Of a stretch of DNA of 64,000 nt, positions 26,880 through 35,431 are shown one piece after another; position 1 is the stretch's first letter, and each line of letters opens with the position of its first letter. This DNA is from Oceanospirillum sp048264105 (GTDB lineage: Bacteria > Pseudomonadota > Gammaproteobacteria > Pseudomonadales > Halomonadaceae), in assembly GCA_048264105.1 (NCBI GenBank), contig JBLXDJ010000001.1, positions 682,001-746,000 of the forward strand. The letters run 5' to 3'. The notes beneath the pieces are model-generated. The model ran no database searches. It was not told where the DNA came from and saw only the letters and a program-made list of their open reading frames with translations. The position numbers and the translations under genes were made by a program.

Positions 26880-29800
26880 GTGACCTCTCCAGTTATACCT
26901 CAATCTCTGAAAAGTCAATTGTTAAATGGTAATGTTATTCCATTGGTTGGAGCCGGTGTCTCGATGTCCGTGAAAACCTTGGATGGTGAGAGAGCTTTTC
27001 CATCTTGGAGGGAGCTACTTCTTAAGGGAGCTATCAAGCTAGAAGATGAGGGGAAAGAAAAAGAGTCACAACTAGTCACCTTGCAAGTTGAATTAAATAA
27101 ATTCCATGATGCAGCTAAAACGCTTAAAGAAAATCTTAAAGGAAAGACTTGGGGACAATTTCTAGACTCTATATTTGCTGTGAACTCACAGAACCTAGAT
27201 CCAGGAAGCAAGGAGTTGCCTCTAGCGCTATGGAAACTATCCAATCGTATAATTACTTTAAATTATGACAGAATAATGCTTTGGGGTAATAGTGGTTCAT
27301 CGGATGTTGTTGATTTTGATAATTCTAACAATGGTCGAATAAATGATTTTGCTTGCTCTAGCATTAAAAGTGATATGCTCTGGCATCTTCATGGAAAAAT
27401 ATCTGAACCAAAACATATGGTATTGACTCCAGATTCATACGATAGATTTTATGATGAAAGCGCAAGGGGTATTTATGAGGCAGCACTCAGTAAACTTAAG
27501 GAGGTGATATCAAATAAGGTGATGTTGTTTGTTGGGTGTTCTCTCGAGGATGTAGAGCTTTTAGATAAGATTAATGCTGAAGATAAGCTATTCGATGGCA
27601 ACACAGGTCCTCATTATGTCTTGGTTAGAGAGGCGCAGAAAGATAATTTTAAAGATAAGCTTGTAGGTAGTAATATTGAAATAATTACATTTAGTGACTT
27701 TGGTAGTCCACTTGTAGATCTTTTAAATAATATTTCAGCTTATAAACAAGCTGAAGAAATTTCTGTTGACGACAAAGAAGATAATGATTTTGATGATTCA
27801 AAAGATTGTCAAATCGACAAGATTTGCTTGCTAACTTCATCGCCACTTGATCGTCCAGTTGCTATTTCTGATGTTTTAGCAAAAATGAAGAAATATAAAT
27901 ATCCGATATGTCATCAACCTCTAACTGAAAACAATGTGATGAATGCTGATGGTTTTTCAGTTCTGTTCATTGTTGCAATAAATACTTCTAGTGGGTTGCT
28001 TATAGAGGACGATAATGCTTGCAGTGACTATATATCAATCTGTGATCTAGGCCTTTTGTTTACTGATAGCGTGAAGATTGTAATATTGATTACAGATAAA
28101 AAGGTTGATGAAAAGTCTTTTAATGGGGTTGATTTCCCCTTGATAATACTGCCTTTAATTGGGGCTGATGGTAGAGGTATTAAGGTTTTAGATCGTTTTC
28201 AGCATCAGTTATTTAAGAAGAAAGATATTGGAAGTTTATCCGATAATTTGATTCGTACTTTTCATGTTGATAATGATTTGTTGGATTTGATTAATTTAGA
28301 AGGTAAAGCCCACTGGTCATCACCTTCTGATATATTGTCTAAAAAAATCAGTCATACAGAAGTTCAAGGGTTTATAGGTAGATGTACCGATCTGGCAGAT
28401 ATAAGTCAAAAGTTATCAAGGGCTAGAGATAACAAGCGCCTGCTGACTGTAAAAGGTAGTGGGGGGCTCGGTAAAACTACGATTGTAAAAAAAGTTGCCT
28501 TTGAACTGTCTAATCGAGGCGCATATAGTGGCGGGGTCTACTTTGTAGATTGTGAGAAAATATCGACTATTAATCAGTTTGAAATGAGTATTGGTGATGT
28601 ATTCTCATTGCGTTCTGCTGAAGATGTTTTTGAACATCTTTCTAAAAATCATGATCAATTGGAAAGGTTGATTATTCTTGATAATTTAGAAAGCATATTG
28701 CACTTGAAAGAAAATGAAGTAGAAAATAGAGCTGTTTATAATCAGGTTTGTGAAATCATTTCTAGAAGTTTGGAGTATGCGAATATAGTTGCTACCTCTC
28801 GTGAGTTAGTTGGTGTGGATTGGGAAGATTGTATATCATTTCGTCAAATGGAGTCCGAAGAAGCTTTAGATCTTTTTAATCACTTGACCAAAAATCATTA
28901 TGAAAGTTCGGATGATCAGGTATTCGCACGAAGAAAGATTCTGGAGCCATTGCTTAACAACAATCCTTTGGCTATAAAGCTGATTTGCGATGGGATGCCA
29001 AAGGGTAAAAGCCTATTTGAATTGAGTAAAGAGCTTAATGAAGACTTCTTCGGTTGTATTAATGAAGAAGATCTTTCTATTATGTTTAATGAGAAGGTTG
29101 ATGAAAATATCACAAGGCAAGAATCATTGTATGTGTCGATTTTATACTCCTATAAGACCCTGACTCAAAGTCAAAAACGTACCTTTGAAATATTCTCATT
29201 GTTTCCAGATGGGATTAGCTTTAATAATTTCAAAAAGCTTTTTTCTAAAGCTGATAGTGGTTATGATTCTAAGGGGGGAGTTAAGAAAACTGTTAGCGAT
29301 AAGGATATTGCGGCTCTTGCTAATAAGTCTCTTATTGAAGTTAATAATGGGTCGTTCTATAAGCTTCAGTCTGTTATTCAGCGTTTTGCTAAGCATCAGT
29401 TTGAAAGACATACGGATGATCAGGGTAAATCTGATTTGTATAGACAGGCATACTTTTACAATGATGCATTTATTGATTACTTGTATAGTGTTATTCATAA
29501 GACCCCCGGACCTGAAGGTGTTTTCTTTAATCTATCTAATAACTTTGTTGCTGCTATAGAATATGGGGTTGTGAAAAATGTAATTAGATCTCAGTCAGAG
29601 CTGGAAAGTTATTTTAATGCTGTTGAAAGAATGGTAGGTCTAGCCGTAAATATAAACATGACAGATGTTTTTCTTTCTGCGTTAGAGAGGGCAGATATTA
29701 ATAGCGCTATTATTGACAAAGATGATTATAAGGCTAAGGTAGCTTTGGAGATTTTGAAGACTTCATGCTCTTATTACCTAGGTGATTTTCAGAGATCGTA

Positions 29801-30617
29801 TGATAATTTGAAAAAATTAGTTCCAATTGAGACTGTAAATTCTGAAGGTGGAATTGATGATGTTTTTGATTCAATTATTATTACCAATTCTCTGAATATA
29901 TATTGCATGGAAGGTAAGGCGCTAGATAGGGTGGAGTGCCGTATTAAAAAAGACCTATTTGAGCGTCGGCTTATAGATGTATCTGACGTACAGACAGGGT
30001 ATGATGTTAGCTTATTATTTGGCTTGGCTATGCCGGATAAGTTCTATTTCGAAGCTTTGGGATATTTGAAAGGAGGGATAGATTTACATGAAATTGACTA
30101 CGTTATTGATAATTTGAATGAAAATTCTCATTTGGAAAGAGTAAGCTTGATCTATATTAAATCAAGGTTTTATGAGGTTGATATCGAGACTATTGAAAGC
30201 CTTGTTGATGTGAATCCATATACAAAAGGTTTGAAAGACATTATGTATGCGATTTGCTTTGAAAGGATTGATGATAGATTTGAATTAATCGTCGGGTTTT
30301 ATGAGTCAGCTATTTTAAGGTTGGATCACATTAAGTTTTACTGCGTTCAGGCTTATTATTTTTATGCAAAATATCTAAATAAAAAAGATATATATGAGTT
30401 TGAAAGGGTATATGATATTGGGCTCGGGTTGGCTATGAAATATCATTATAGATATTGGCAGCATATGTTTCTTTCACTGCGTAACTCTTCTCTAGGTAAC
30501 TATGATGCTGCAAATTATCCGTTGCCTGGGAATCCTGATATTTCAGATCTACTTAACAAGCAGGCTTCTTGGATTAAGAAAAGATATGGAAAAAAACTCA
30601 ATAATTTTTCCAAGTAG
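26880..30617 (+). CDS. SIR2-STAND NTPase, Avs5-like anti-phage protein
   Basis: A 1,245-residue protein. The N-terminal SIR2-like domain (about 1-285) keeps the NAD-binding GAGVS, the Asn motif TLNYDR and the His motif LWHLHGK, so NADase activity is plausible. A region of about 200 residues follows that I do not recognise (from KICLLTSSPLDRP). Then comes a STAND/NB-ARC ATPase with P-loop GSGGLGKTT (near residue 525), Walker B LIILDN, ATSRE and NNPLAI, and a C-terminal helical region that may be the TPR-type sensor. GTG at 26880 has AAGGA at seven bases. The gene is markedly AT-rich and lies opposite the flanking polysaccharide genes, both signs of transfer. Related proteins sense phage proteins and deplete NAD. 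Confidence 0.85.
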   Translation: MTSPVIPQSLKSQLLNGNVIPLVGAGVSMSVKTLDGERAFPSWRELLLKGAIKLEDEGKEKESQLVTLQVELNKFHDAAKTLKENLKGKTWGQFLDSIFAVNSQNLDPGSKELPLALWKLSNRIITLNYDRIMLWGNSGSSDVVDFDNSNNGRINDFACSSIKSDMLWHLHGKISEPKHMVLTPDSYDRFYDESARGIYEAALSKLKEVISNKVMLFVGCSLEDVELLDKINAEDKLFDGNTGPHYVLVREAQKDNFKDKLVGSNIEIITFSDFGSPLVDLLNNISAYKQAEEISVDDKEDNDFDDSKDCQIDKICLLTSSPLDRPVAISDVLAKMKKYKYPICHQPLTENNVMNADGFSVLFIVAINTSSGLLIEDDNACSDYISICDLGLLFTDSVKIVILITDKKVDEKSFNGVDFPLIILPLIGADGRGIKVLDRFQHQLFKKKDIGSLSDNLIRTFHVDNDLLDLINLEGKAHWSSPSDILSKKISHTEVQGFIGRCTDLADISQKLSRARDNKRLLTVKGSGGLGKTTIVKKVAFELSNRGAYSGGVYFVDCEKISTINQFEMSIGDVFSLRSAEDVFEHLSKNHDQLERLIILDNLESILHLKENEVENRAVYNQVCEIISRSLEYANIVATSRELVGVDWEDCISFRQMESEEALDLFNHLTKNHYESSDDQVFARRKILEPLLNNNPLAIKLICDGMPKGKSLFELSKELNEDFFGCINEEDLSIMFNEKVDENITRQESLYVSILYSYKTLTQSQKRTFEIFSLFPDGISFNNFKKLFSKADSGYDSKGGVKKTVSDKDIAALANKSLIEVNNGSFYKLQSVIQRFAKHQFERHTDDQGKSDLYRQAYFYNDAFIDYLYSVIHKTPGPEGVFFNLSNNFVAAIEYGVVKNVIRSQSELESYFNAVERMVGLAVNINMTDVFLSALERADINSAIIDKDDYKAKVALEILKTSCSYYLGDFQRSYDNLKKLVPIETVNSEGGIDDVFDSIIITNSLNIYCMEGKALDRVECRIKKDLFERRLIDVSDVQTGYDVSLLFGLAMPDKFYFEALGYLKGGIDLHEIDYVIDNLNENSHLERVSLIYIKSRFYEVDIETIESLVDVNPYTKGLKDIMYAICFERIDDRFELIVGFYESAILRLDHIKFYCVQAYYFYAKYLNKKDIYEFERVYDIGLGLAMKYHYRYWQHMFLSLRNSSLGNYDAANYPLPGNPDISDLLNKQASWIKKRYGKKLNNFSK

Positions 30618-30618
30618 A

Positions 30619-30656
30619 TTCAATGGTGCTAAGGCTAGCCTAGTAGCACCATTGAA
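30619..30656. terminator. hairpin between convergent genes
   Basis: A 13-bp perfect stem (30619-30631 with 30644-30656) starts two bases after the SIR2-STAND stop; its loop contains the 10-base palindrome AGGCTAGCCT. There is no T-tract on either side, so it may be a bidirectional barrier rather than a classical terminator. Confidence 0.55.
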
Positions 30657-30666
30657 AGCTTCTGAA

Positions 30667-31356
30667 TCACTGCCCCCGTCCCAACACCACAACGCTGATG
30701 GTTTTCAGGCAGATATGCAGATCCATCAGCAACCATTTCCACATTCCCGACAGGGACACCGCGTAGGCCAGATCGTAGCCGAGTTTATTCCGGCTATCTT
30801 CAATGGTCTCATCGTAACCCTGATACACCTGAGCCAGGCCGGTAATACCGGGCAGTACCCCATACATACGCTCGTTAAACAGTGGGATCTGGTTCTCCAG
30901 TTTACCCATAATGCCTGCGCGCTCCGGGCGTGGGCCAATCATCGACATTTCACCCTTCAGCACATTCCACAGCTGTGGCAGCTCATCCAGTCGGGTTTTA
31001 CGCAGAAAGCGTCCCACTGGGGTAATACGGGGATCGTTCTTGCTCGCCCAAACCGGGCCGCTGTTTTTCTCGGCATCGGACACCATGGTGCGGAATTTCA
31101 CCATATCAAACAGTTGAAACTGTTCGGCGTTGGCTGCGCCGATCCGTTGTTGTACAAAAAAGATCGGGCCTTTAGAGCTGACTTTAATCGCCAGCATAAT
31201 CAGCGGCCAAAGGGGCAGGGTGGCTAACAGCAGGCCGATGGCCAGTGTCAGGTCGAATATGCGTTTTGCAACGCGCACTTCTGTCGGTACAAAGTCCGCT
31301 GCAGTTTGCACGGTGCTGGTATCGCTGTTTTGAGGCAGATCGCTGTAAGTTTTCAT
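30667..31356 (-). CDS. sypR: initiating undecaprenyl-phosphate sugar transferase (SypR-like)
   Basis: Bacterial sugar transferase of 229 residues, the WcaJ/PglC-type enzyme that starts a repeat unit by transferring a phospho-sugar to undecaprenyl phosphate. One membrane-embedded helix (about 40-60, ending PLIMLAIKV) precedes the catalytic core with FFVQQRIG, KFRTM, RKTRLDELPQLWNVL and MSMIGPRPE. ATG at 31356 has GGAG at seven bases. It is the last gene of the J-R block; its 3' end meets the SIR2-STAND gene tail to tail. Confidence 0.93.
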   Translation of the reverse strand: MKTYSDLPQNSDTSTVQTAADFVPTEVRVAKRIFDLTLAIGLLLATLPLWPLIMLAIKVSSKGPIFFVQQRIGAANAEQFQLFDMVKFRTMVSDAEKNSGPVWASKNDPRITPVGRFLRKTRLDELPQLWNVLKGEMSMIGPRPERAGIMGKLENQIPLFNERMYGVLPGITGLAQVYQGYDETIEDSRNKLGYDLAYAVSLSGMWKWLLMDLHICLKTISVVVLGRGQ

Positions 31357-31469
31357 GGTCTTTCTCCGGAAATCTTTGCTGTTCTGAATCTCAGACTTCG
31401 TTTTCAGTAGGCTCAATTGGCGCTCTTAAAGCGTTGCTCTCTTGGTCAGAGCGCCTTAGCCAAATCGCT

Positions 31470-32702
31470 TTAGCCACGTTTCCACGAGGTTTTGTAATCA
31501 CCCCGCAGGTAGCACAGGCCGCCAATCAGGCCGATAAAGTGTCCGCTGATCAGGTAGTGCAGTTTGATCAGAATGCCGCTTTTGCTCGGAGCAAACTCCT
31601 GCTTCAGAACCAGTCCGTACACCAAAACCTGAACCAGTAACACCGGCAGGAAGATCAGGCTGGAAACGCTCAGCCAGATGCTGCTCAGCAGGCAGATCAC
31701 AAAGCACCATGGAATGAAAGGACGCAGCCACTTGCAGGAGAAGAACATCCAGCCGGTGGTGCCGTAACTTGGGGACAGCAGTTGGGTCAGGCGCAGGCTC
31801 TGTTGCATATTGCCTGCGGAGATGCGCAGGCGGCGTTTAAAGTCCTGCTCCAGTGCGCTGTTTTCCAGCTCAATCGCCACCATACGTGGCTCGTAGATCA
31901 CGCGATAACCCTGACGGATCACTTCGCAAGGCAGAATAAAGTCATCGTTGATGGTATCTGCTGCCAGTGGCGTAAACAGGGATTGGCGGATCAGGTAGAA
32001 GGCACCGTGTGCACCCAGTGTTGAGCCCAGATCGCTCTCGGCCTGCTTAATGGCGCACTGGTACTGCCAGTAGCTTTTTTCCTGCACCTCGGCATTCGAC
32101 AGGAAGCGATAGGTGGCGCACACCGCACCCACATCCTGCTTCTCAAACCAAAGTGCTGCAATTTTGAGGGAATCCACCGCAATCAGGGCAGACAGGTCGG
32201 TAAGGGCGACAATCTCATTATCCGCCGATGCGATAGCGCCGTTCAGCTGTGCCAGTTTGCCCTTGTTGACCGGGCTGTCCAGCAGTTCGCAATTCAGGTG
32301 CTGACACAGCGGCTCGTTTAACGCGTCTTTCGCAAACTGCAACGAGTTATCGGTGCAGCCATCAAACAACAGGCGAATGGTGAGCTTGTCAGCAGGGTAA
32401 TCCACAATCCCCAGATTACGCAGTTTCTCGGCCACTAACGCGCCTTCGTTGTAGATAGGAATCAGCAGGGTGATGCCCGGCCAGTCCCGTTCCTGATTGA
32501 TATCCGCAAGTGCCTGATCAGCCTCAGACTGGGGATACAGAACCGGTGCCTGAGGCTGGTGCTGATCTGCCTTTTTACGGGCTAAGCGGGCGATCAGCAG
32601 CGGATAACCAAAGTGATGGTAAACGATCAGGGTGCCTGCCACGGCTAACAGAGCCAGTGGCAGAAGCAGGTTGGCGTCAAAGTTGATCAGTTGCAGATTC
32701 AT
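31470..32702 (-). CDS. sypQ: membrane glycosyltransferase family 2 (SypQ-like)
   Basis: A 410-residue GT2 enzyme with an N-terminal membrane helix, a GT-A domain starting TLLIPIYNEG with the nucleotide-binding Asp in LLFDGCTDNS, acceptor-side residues around NDDFILPCEVI, and two or three C-terminal membrane helices. This is the layout of PgaC/HasA-like enzymes and of SypQ. GGAGG lies eight bases before the ATG. It sits between the P and R genes as in Vibrio. Confidence 0.88.
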   Translation of the reverse strand: MNLQLINFDANLLLPLALLAVAGTLIVYHHFGYPLLIARLARKKADQHQPQAPVLYPQSEADQALADINQERDWPGITLLIPIYNEGALVAEKLRNLGIVDYPADKLTIRLLFDGCTDNSLQFAKDALNEPLCQHLNCELLDSPVNKGKLAQLNGAIASADNEIVALTDLSALIAVDSLKIAALWFEKQDVGAVCATYRFLSNAEVQEKSYWQYQCAIKQAESDLGSTLGAHGAFYLIRQSLFTPLAADTINDDFILPCEVIRQGYRVIYEPRMVAIELENSALEQDFKRRLRISAGNMQQSLRLTQLLSPSYGTTGWMFFSCKWLRPFIPWCFVICLLSSIWLSVSSLIFLPVLLVQVLVYGLVLKQEFAPSKSGILIKLHYLISGHFIGLIGGLCYLRGDYKTSWKRG

Positions 32703-32759
32703 AGGACTAACCTCCGCATCAGGTTTCGCGCTTTAAGCTGGGATCAGGCGGTAACCGCC

Positions 32760-33881
32760 TTAACCCTTGGCATTCGGTTGTGAGGTGGAATAGAGAGGAG
32801 CATTCCACTTCATCAGAGCACGGTACTGATGTGCGACTTTTTTCAGATCATGATTTGCCAGAACATAATCCCTTGGGGAACAGATGCTTTCCCGTGTAAA
32901 CGCTTTTAATGCATGGGTTATGCCAGCTGCCAGTGCAGAACTGTCTTTTACCGGTACTAAGACCCCTGTTTCGGCACAAATCGCCTCTTTACAGCCGCCG
33001 GTATCGGTAATTACCACAGGAACACCGCAGGCCTGAGCCTCAAGTGGCGACAAAGGCAGGCCTTCTGCCTCTGATGCGAGGCAAAACAGGTCTATCGCCC
33101 GATAGAAGATTGGCATATTGCGAATATTGCCAAGGAAGTGAACCCGGCTGATCAGACCTTTCTGACGGGCCAGTGCCATCAGATCGCAACGCAGAGGGCC
33201 ATCACCCGCCAGCGCCAGATGGATATTGGCTGGCAGCAGTTCCATCGCTTCCAGCAGGTAGTGATGACCTTTACCGGGCACGAGTCTCGCCGCGCAGCCG
33301 ATCACCACTTTATTGGTGGGCAGATCCAGCATCTCGCGGGATTTGATATGACCACCGGGGTTAAAGCGTTGGGTATCGATACCGTTCGGGATCACATTCA
33401 GCGGCTGCTGCGGGAAAAAGCTGCGTAATACACTGGCGACATGCTCGGCATCAGCCACTAAGGTGGGTTTCACCAGCTTCAGCGCCAGTGCTTCTACCTG
33501 ACGGCGGCGTTTGCTGGACTGCAGGTGCCAGGCGTCATGTTCGGTATGCACAACCGACTTGATACCTGCCATACGCGCCGCCAGACCGCCATAGAGCAGG
33601 GGGCCGATATGGTGGGTATGCACCGCATCCGGTTTCAGCGCTTTAAACAGGCGGGTCAGCTCTTTGACAATGCCAAAGTTGACACCGGACTTCTTGTTCA
33701 TAAAGATCAGTTCACAGTTCAGGTAGTTCAGGGCATCCCAGCGTTTTACCGACTGACGATACTGACCTTCCAGACTGATAATGGTGACGTCATCGGTATC
33801 CTGATAGACGCGCTGCAGTTCCAGAACCATGGCTTCGATGCCGCCGGGGGCAAGATGCTGTACAACTTGGACAATTTTCAT
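32760..33881 (-). CDS. sypP: glycosyltransferase family 4 (SypP-like)
   Basis: A 373-residue GT-B enzyme: N-terminal VQHLAPGGIEAMVLEL, C-terminal nucleotide-sugar site with VIGCAARLVPGKGHHYLLEA and the EX7E-type segment ASEAEGLPLSPLEAQACGVPVV. It would add one sugar of the repeat unit on the cytoplasmic face of the membrane. Its ATG overlaps the stop of the Wzz gene (ATGA), so the two are coupled. Confidence 0.9.
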   Translation of the reverse strand: MKIVQVVQHLAPGGIEAMVLELQRVYQDTDDVTIISLEGQYRQSVKRWDALNYLNCELIFMNKKSGVNFGIVKELTRLFKALKPDAVHTHHIGPLLYGGLAARMAGIKSVVHTEHDAWHLQSSKRRRQVEALALKLVKPTLVADAEHVASVLRSFFPQQPLNVIPNGIDTQRFNPGGHIKSREMLDLPTNKVVIGCAARLVPGKGHHYLLEAMELLPANIHLALAGDGPLRCDLMALARQKGLISRVHFLGNIRNMPIFYRAIDLFCLASEAEGLPLSPLEAQACGVPVVITDTGGCKEAICAETGVLVPVKDSSALAAGITHALKAFTRESICSPRDYVLANHDLKKVAHQYRALMKWNAPLYSTSQPNAKG

Positions 33882-35407
33882 AGCGACTCTCCTTCGATTA
33901 CAGCACCGGCTTCATCGTCATCGGTGTCTGCGATCAGTAGTTCATCAAGGTCAAGGACGTAACTCTCTTCTCTGATGCGTGGTAAACGGCTTAAAACGGG
34001 TACGCCAGCAATCTCCTGTACATCGGTGATGTAGCGCAGGCGGCTGTCAGAAACTTCCAGCAAAATGGCAACGCCGCAGCCCAGTGCCAGACCCGCTACC
34101 AGACCTGCCACAGCAAAGATCACGCTGGACAGGTTGCTGGGGGCAGATGGCTCAAAGGCTTTGTCGATAATTTTGATGCGGTCACGCTGTTCGTAGGCAC
34201 CCAGTGCCCCTGTGATCTTGGCGCGCTCGTAGCGGTCGAGCAGCTCCTTATAAACTTTGCGCTGCACATCAAGGTCACGGCTCAGGCGCAGCAGGCTCTG
34301 TTCGGTATCGCCGCTGCTGTTGATCAGCTTCAGCATCTCAGCCTGCTGCTGTTTCAGGGAGGCCAGCTCCTGCTGGATGCGGTTGTAGCGCGCCTTGCCG
34401 GATTCGATCACCTGCACCTGACTCATAATCAGCAGGTTTTCACGGTTGCCAGCCTGTTCCGGTATGGCGACGCCACTGGCCTGCCAGAGACGCTCCAGCT
34501 CTTCAACGCTGTTAACACTCTGCAGCAGGCTGACCAGCTCCTGACGTTCGTTTTCCAGACGTTCAAGACGTTTGCGGGCGGTGATCACCTTGCTGTGTTT
34601 TTCGGTGTAGCGGGCGGTGAGATTAACCAGATCACTTTTCACCTGAATCATCTCTTTCTCAATCACGCCCACAATGGGGTTGGTGTGCAGCAGCTGCTTA
34701 TGCAGGGATTTCTGTACCCCTTCCTGACCTGCCAGTTCGGTTTCTTTCTCGGCGATCAGGCGTTTCAGGTTACCGATCTCGCTGACATTGGCGTTCAGCA
34801 GTCCCGGCAGCTGCATCACGTTGCGGGATTTAAAATCCGACAGCGCCTGTTCCGACTGATCGAGAATATCCCGCTGGCGGTTCAGCTGATTGAGCAGGAA
34901 CTGCTCGGAATTACTCACCGAACTGCGCTCCGGTGCCAGCAGCTGATTGATAAAGACTTCGCGCACATTGGTCAGAATGGAGGCCATCTTCTCTTTGGTG
35001 GGACTGCGGTACTGAATATTGATCAGATCCTTACCGTACAGATTCACCGTCAGGCGGGATGAGAGCTGGGCGATAACACTGTCTTTTTTACTGGCGCTGT
35101 CGTCCGGCTTGACCAGCTCCTGCTGCTCGGCCACCTGCTGCAAAATATGGCGGCTGTGCAGCAGGGTGTTGAGGGCTTTCATCCGTTGCTGAATCTGGGT
35201 TTCCACGGACAGATCTTTCAGGAAGGGGTTGAGTTTGGCGCTCTCCTGAATCAGAAACGAGGTATGACTGTCGTAAACCCGTGGGGTCATCATGCCGATG
35301 CCAAGGCCAATAAAAGGCATCAGCAGCGGTGGAATCACCAGCAGATAGCGGTGACGCCAGGCTGCCGACAGTATTCTGTAAAAACGTGCCTGCACTGCAA
35401 GTTGCAT
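33878..35407 (-). CDS. sypO: Wzz/GumC chain-length determinant (SypO-like)
   Basis: A 509-residue inner-membrane co-polymerase with a first membrane helix (about 20-42, followed by TPRVYDSHTSFLI), a long periplasmic coiled-coil region (about 165-390), and a second membrane helix (about 435-460, VAGLVAGLALGCGVAI). The short acidic C-terminal tail has no kinase domain; the separate SypD-like protein may be its partner. It starts 24 bases after the upstream gene. Confidence 0.9.
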   Translation of the reverse strand: MQLAVQARFYRILSAAWRHRYLLVIPPLLMPFIGLGIGMMTPRVYDSHTSFLIQESAKLNPFLKDLSVETQIQQRMKALNTLLHSRHILQQVAEQQELVKPDDSASKKDSVIAQLSSRLTVNLYGKDLINIQYRSPTKEKMASILTNVREVFINQLLAPERSSVSNSEQFLLNQLNRQRDILDQSEQALSDFKSRNVMQLPGLLNANVSEIGNLKRLIAEKETELAGQEGVQKSLHKQLLHTNPIVGVIEKEMIQVKSDLVNLTARYTEKHSKVITARKRLERLENERQELVSLLQSVNSVEELERLWQASGVAIPEQAGNRENLLIMSQVQVIESGKARYNRIQQELASLKQQQAEMLKLINSSGDTEQSLLRLSRDLDVQRKVYKELLDRYERAKITGALGAYEQRDRIKIIDKAFEPSAPSNLSSVIFAVAGLVAGLALGCGVAILLEVSDSRLRYITDVQEIAGVPVLSRLPRIREESYVLDLDELLIADTDDDEAGAVIEGESL

Positions 35408-35431
35408 AACAAGCCCTCCTGAAATGAAATC

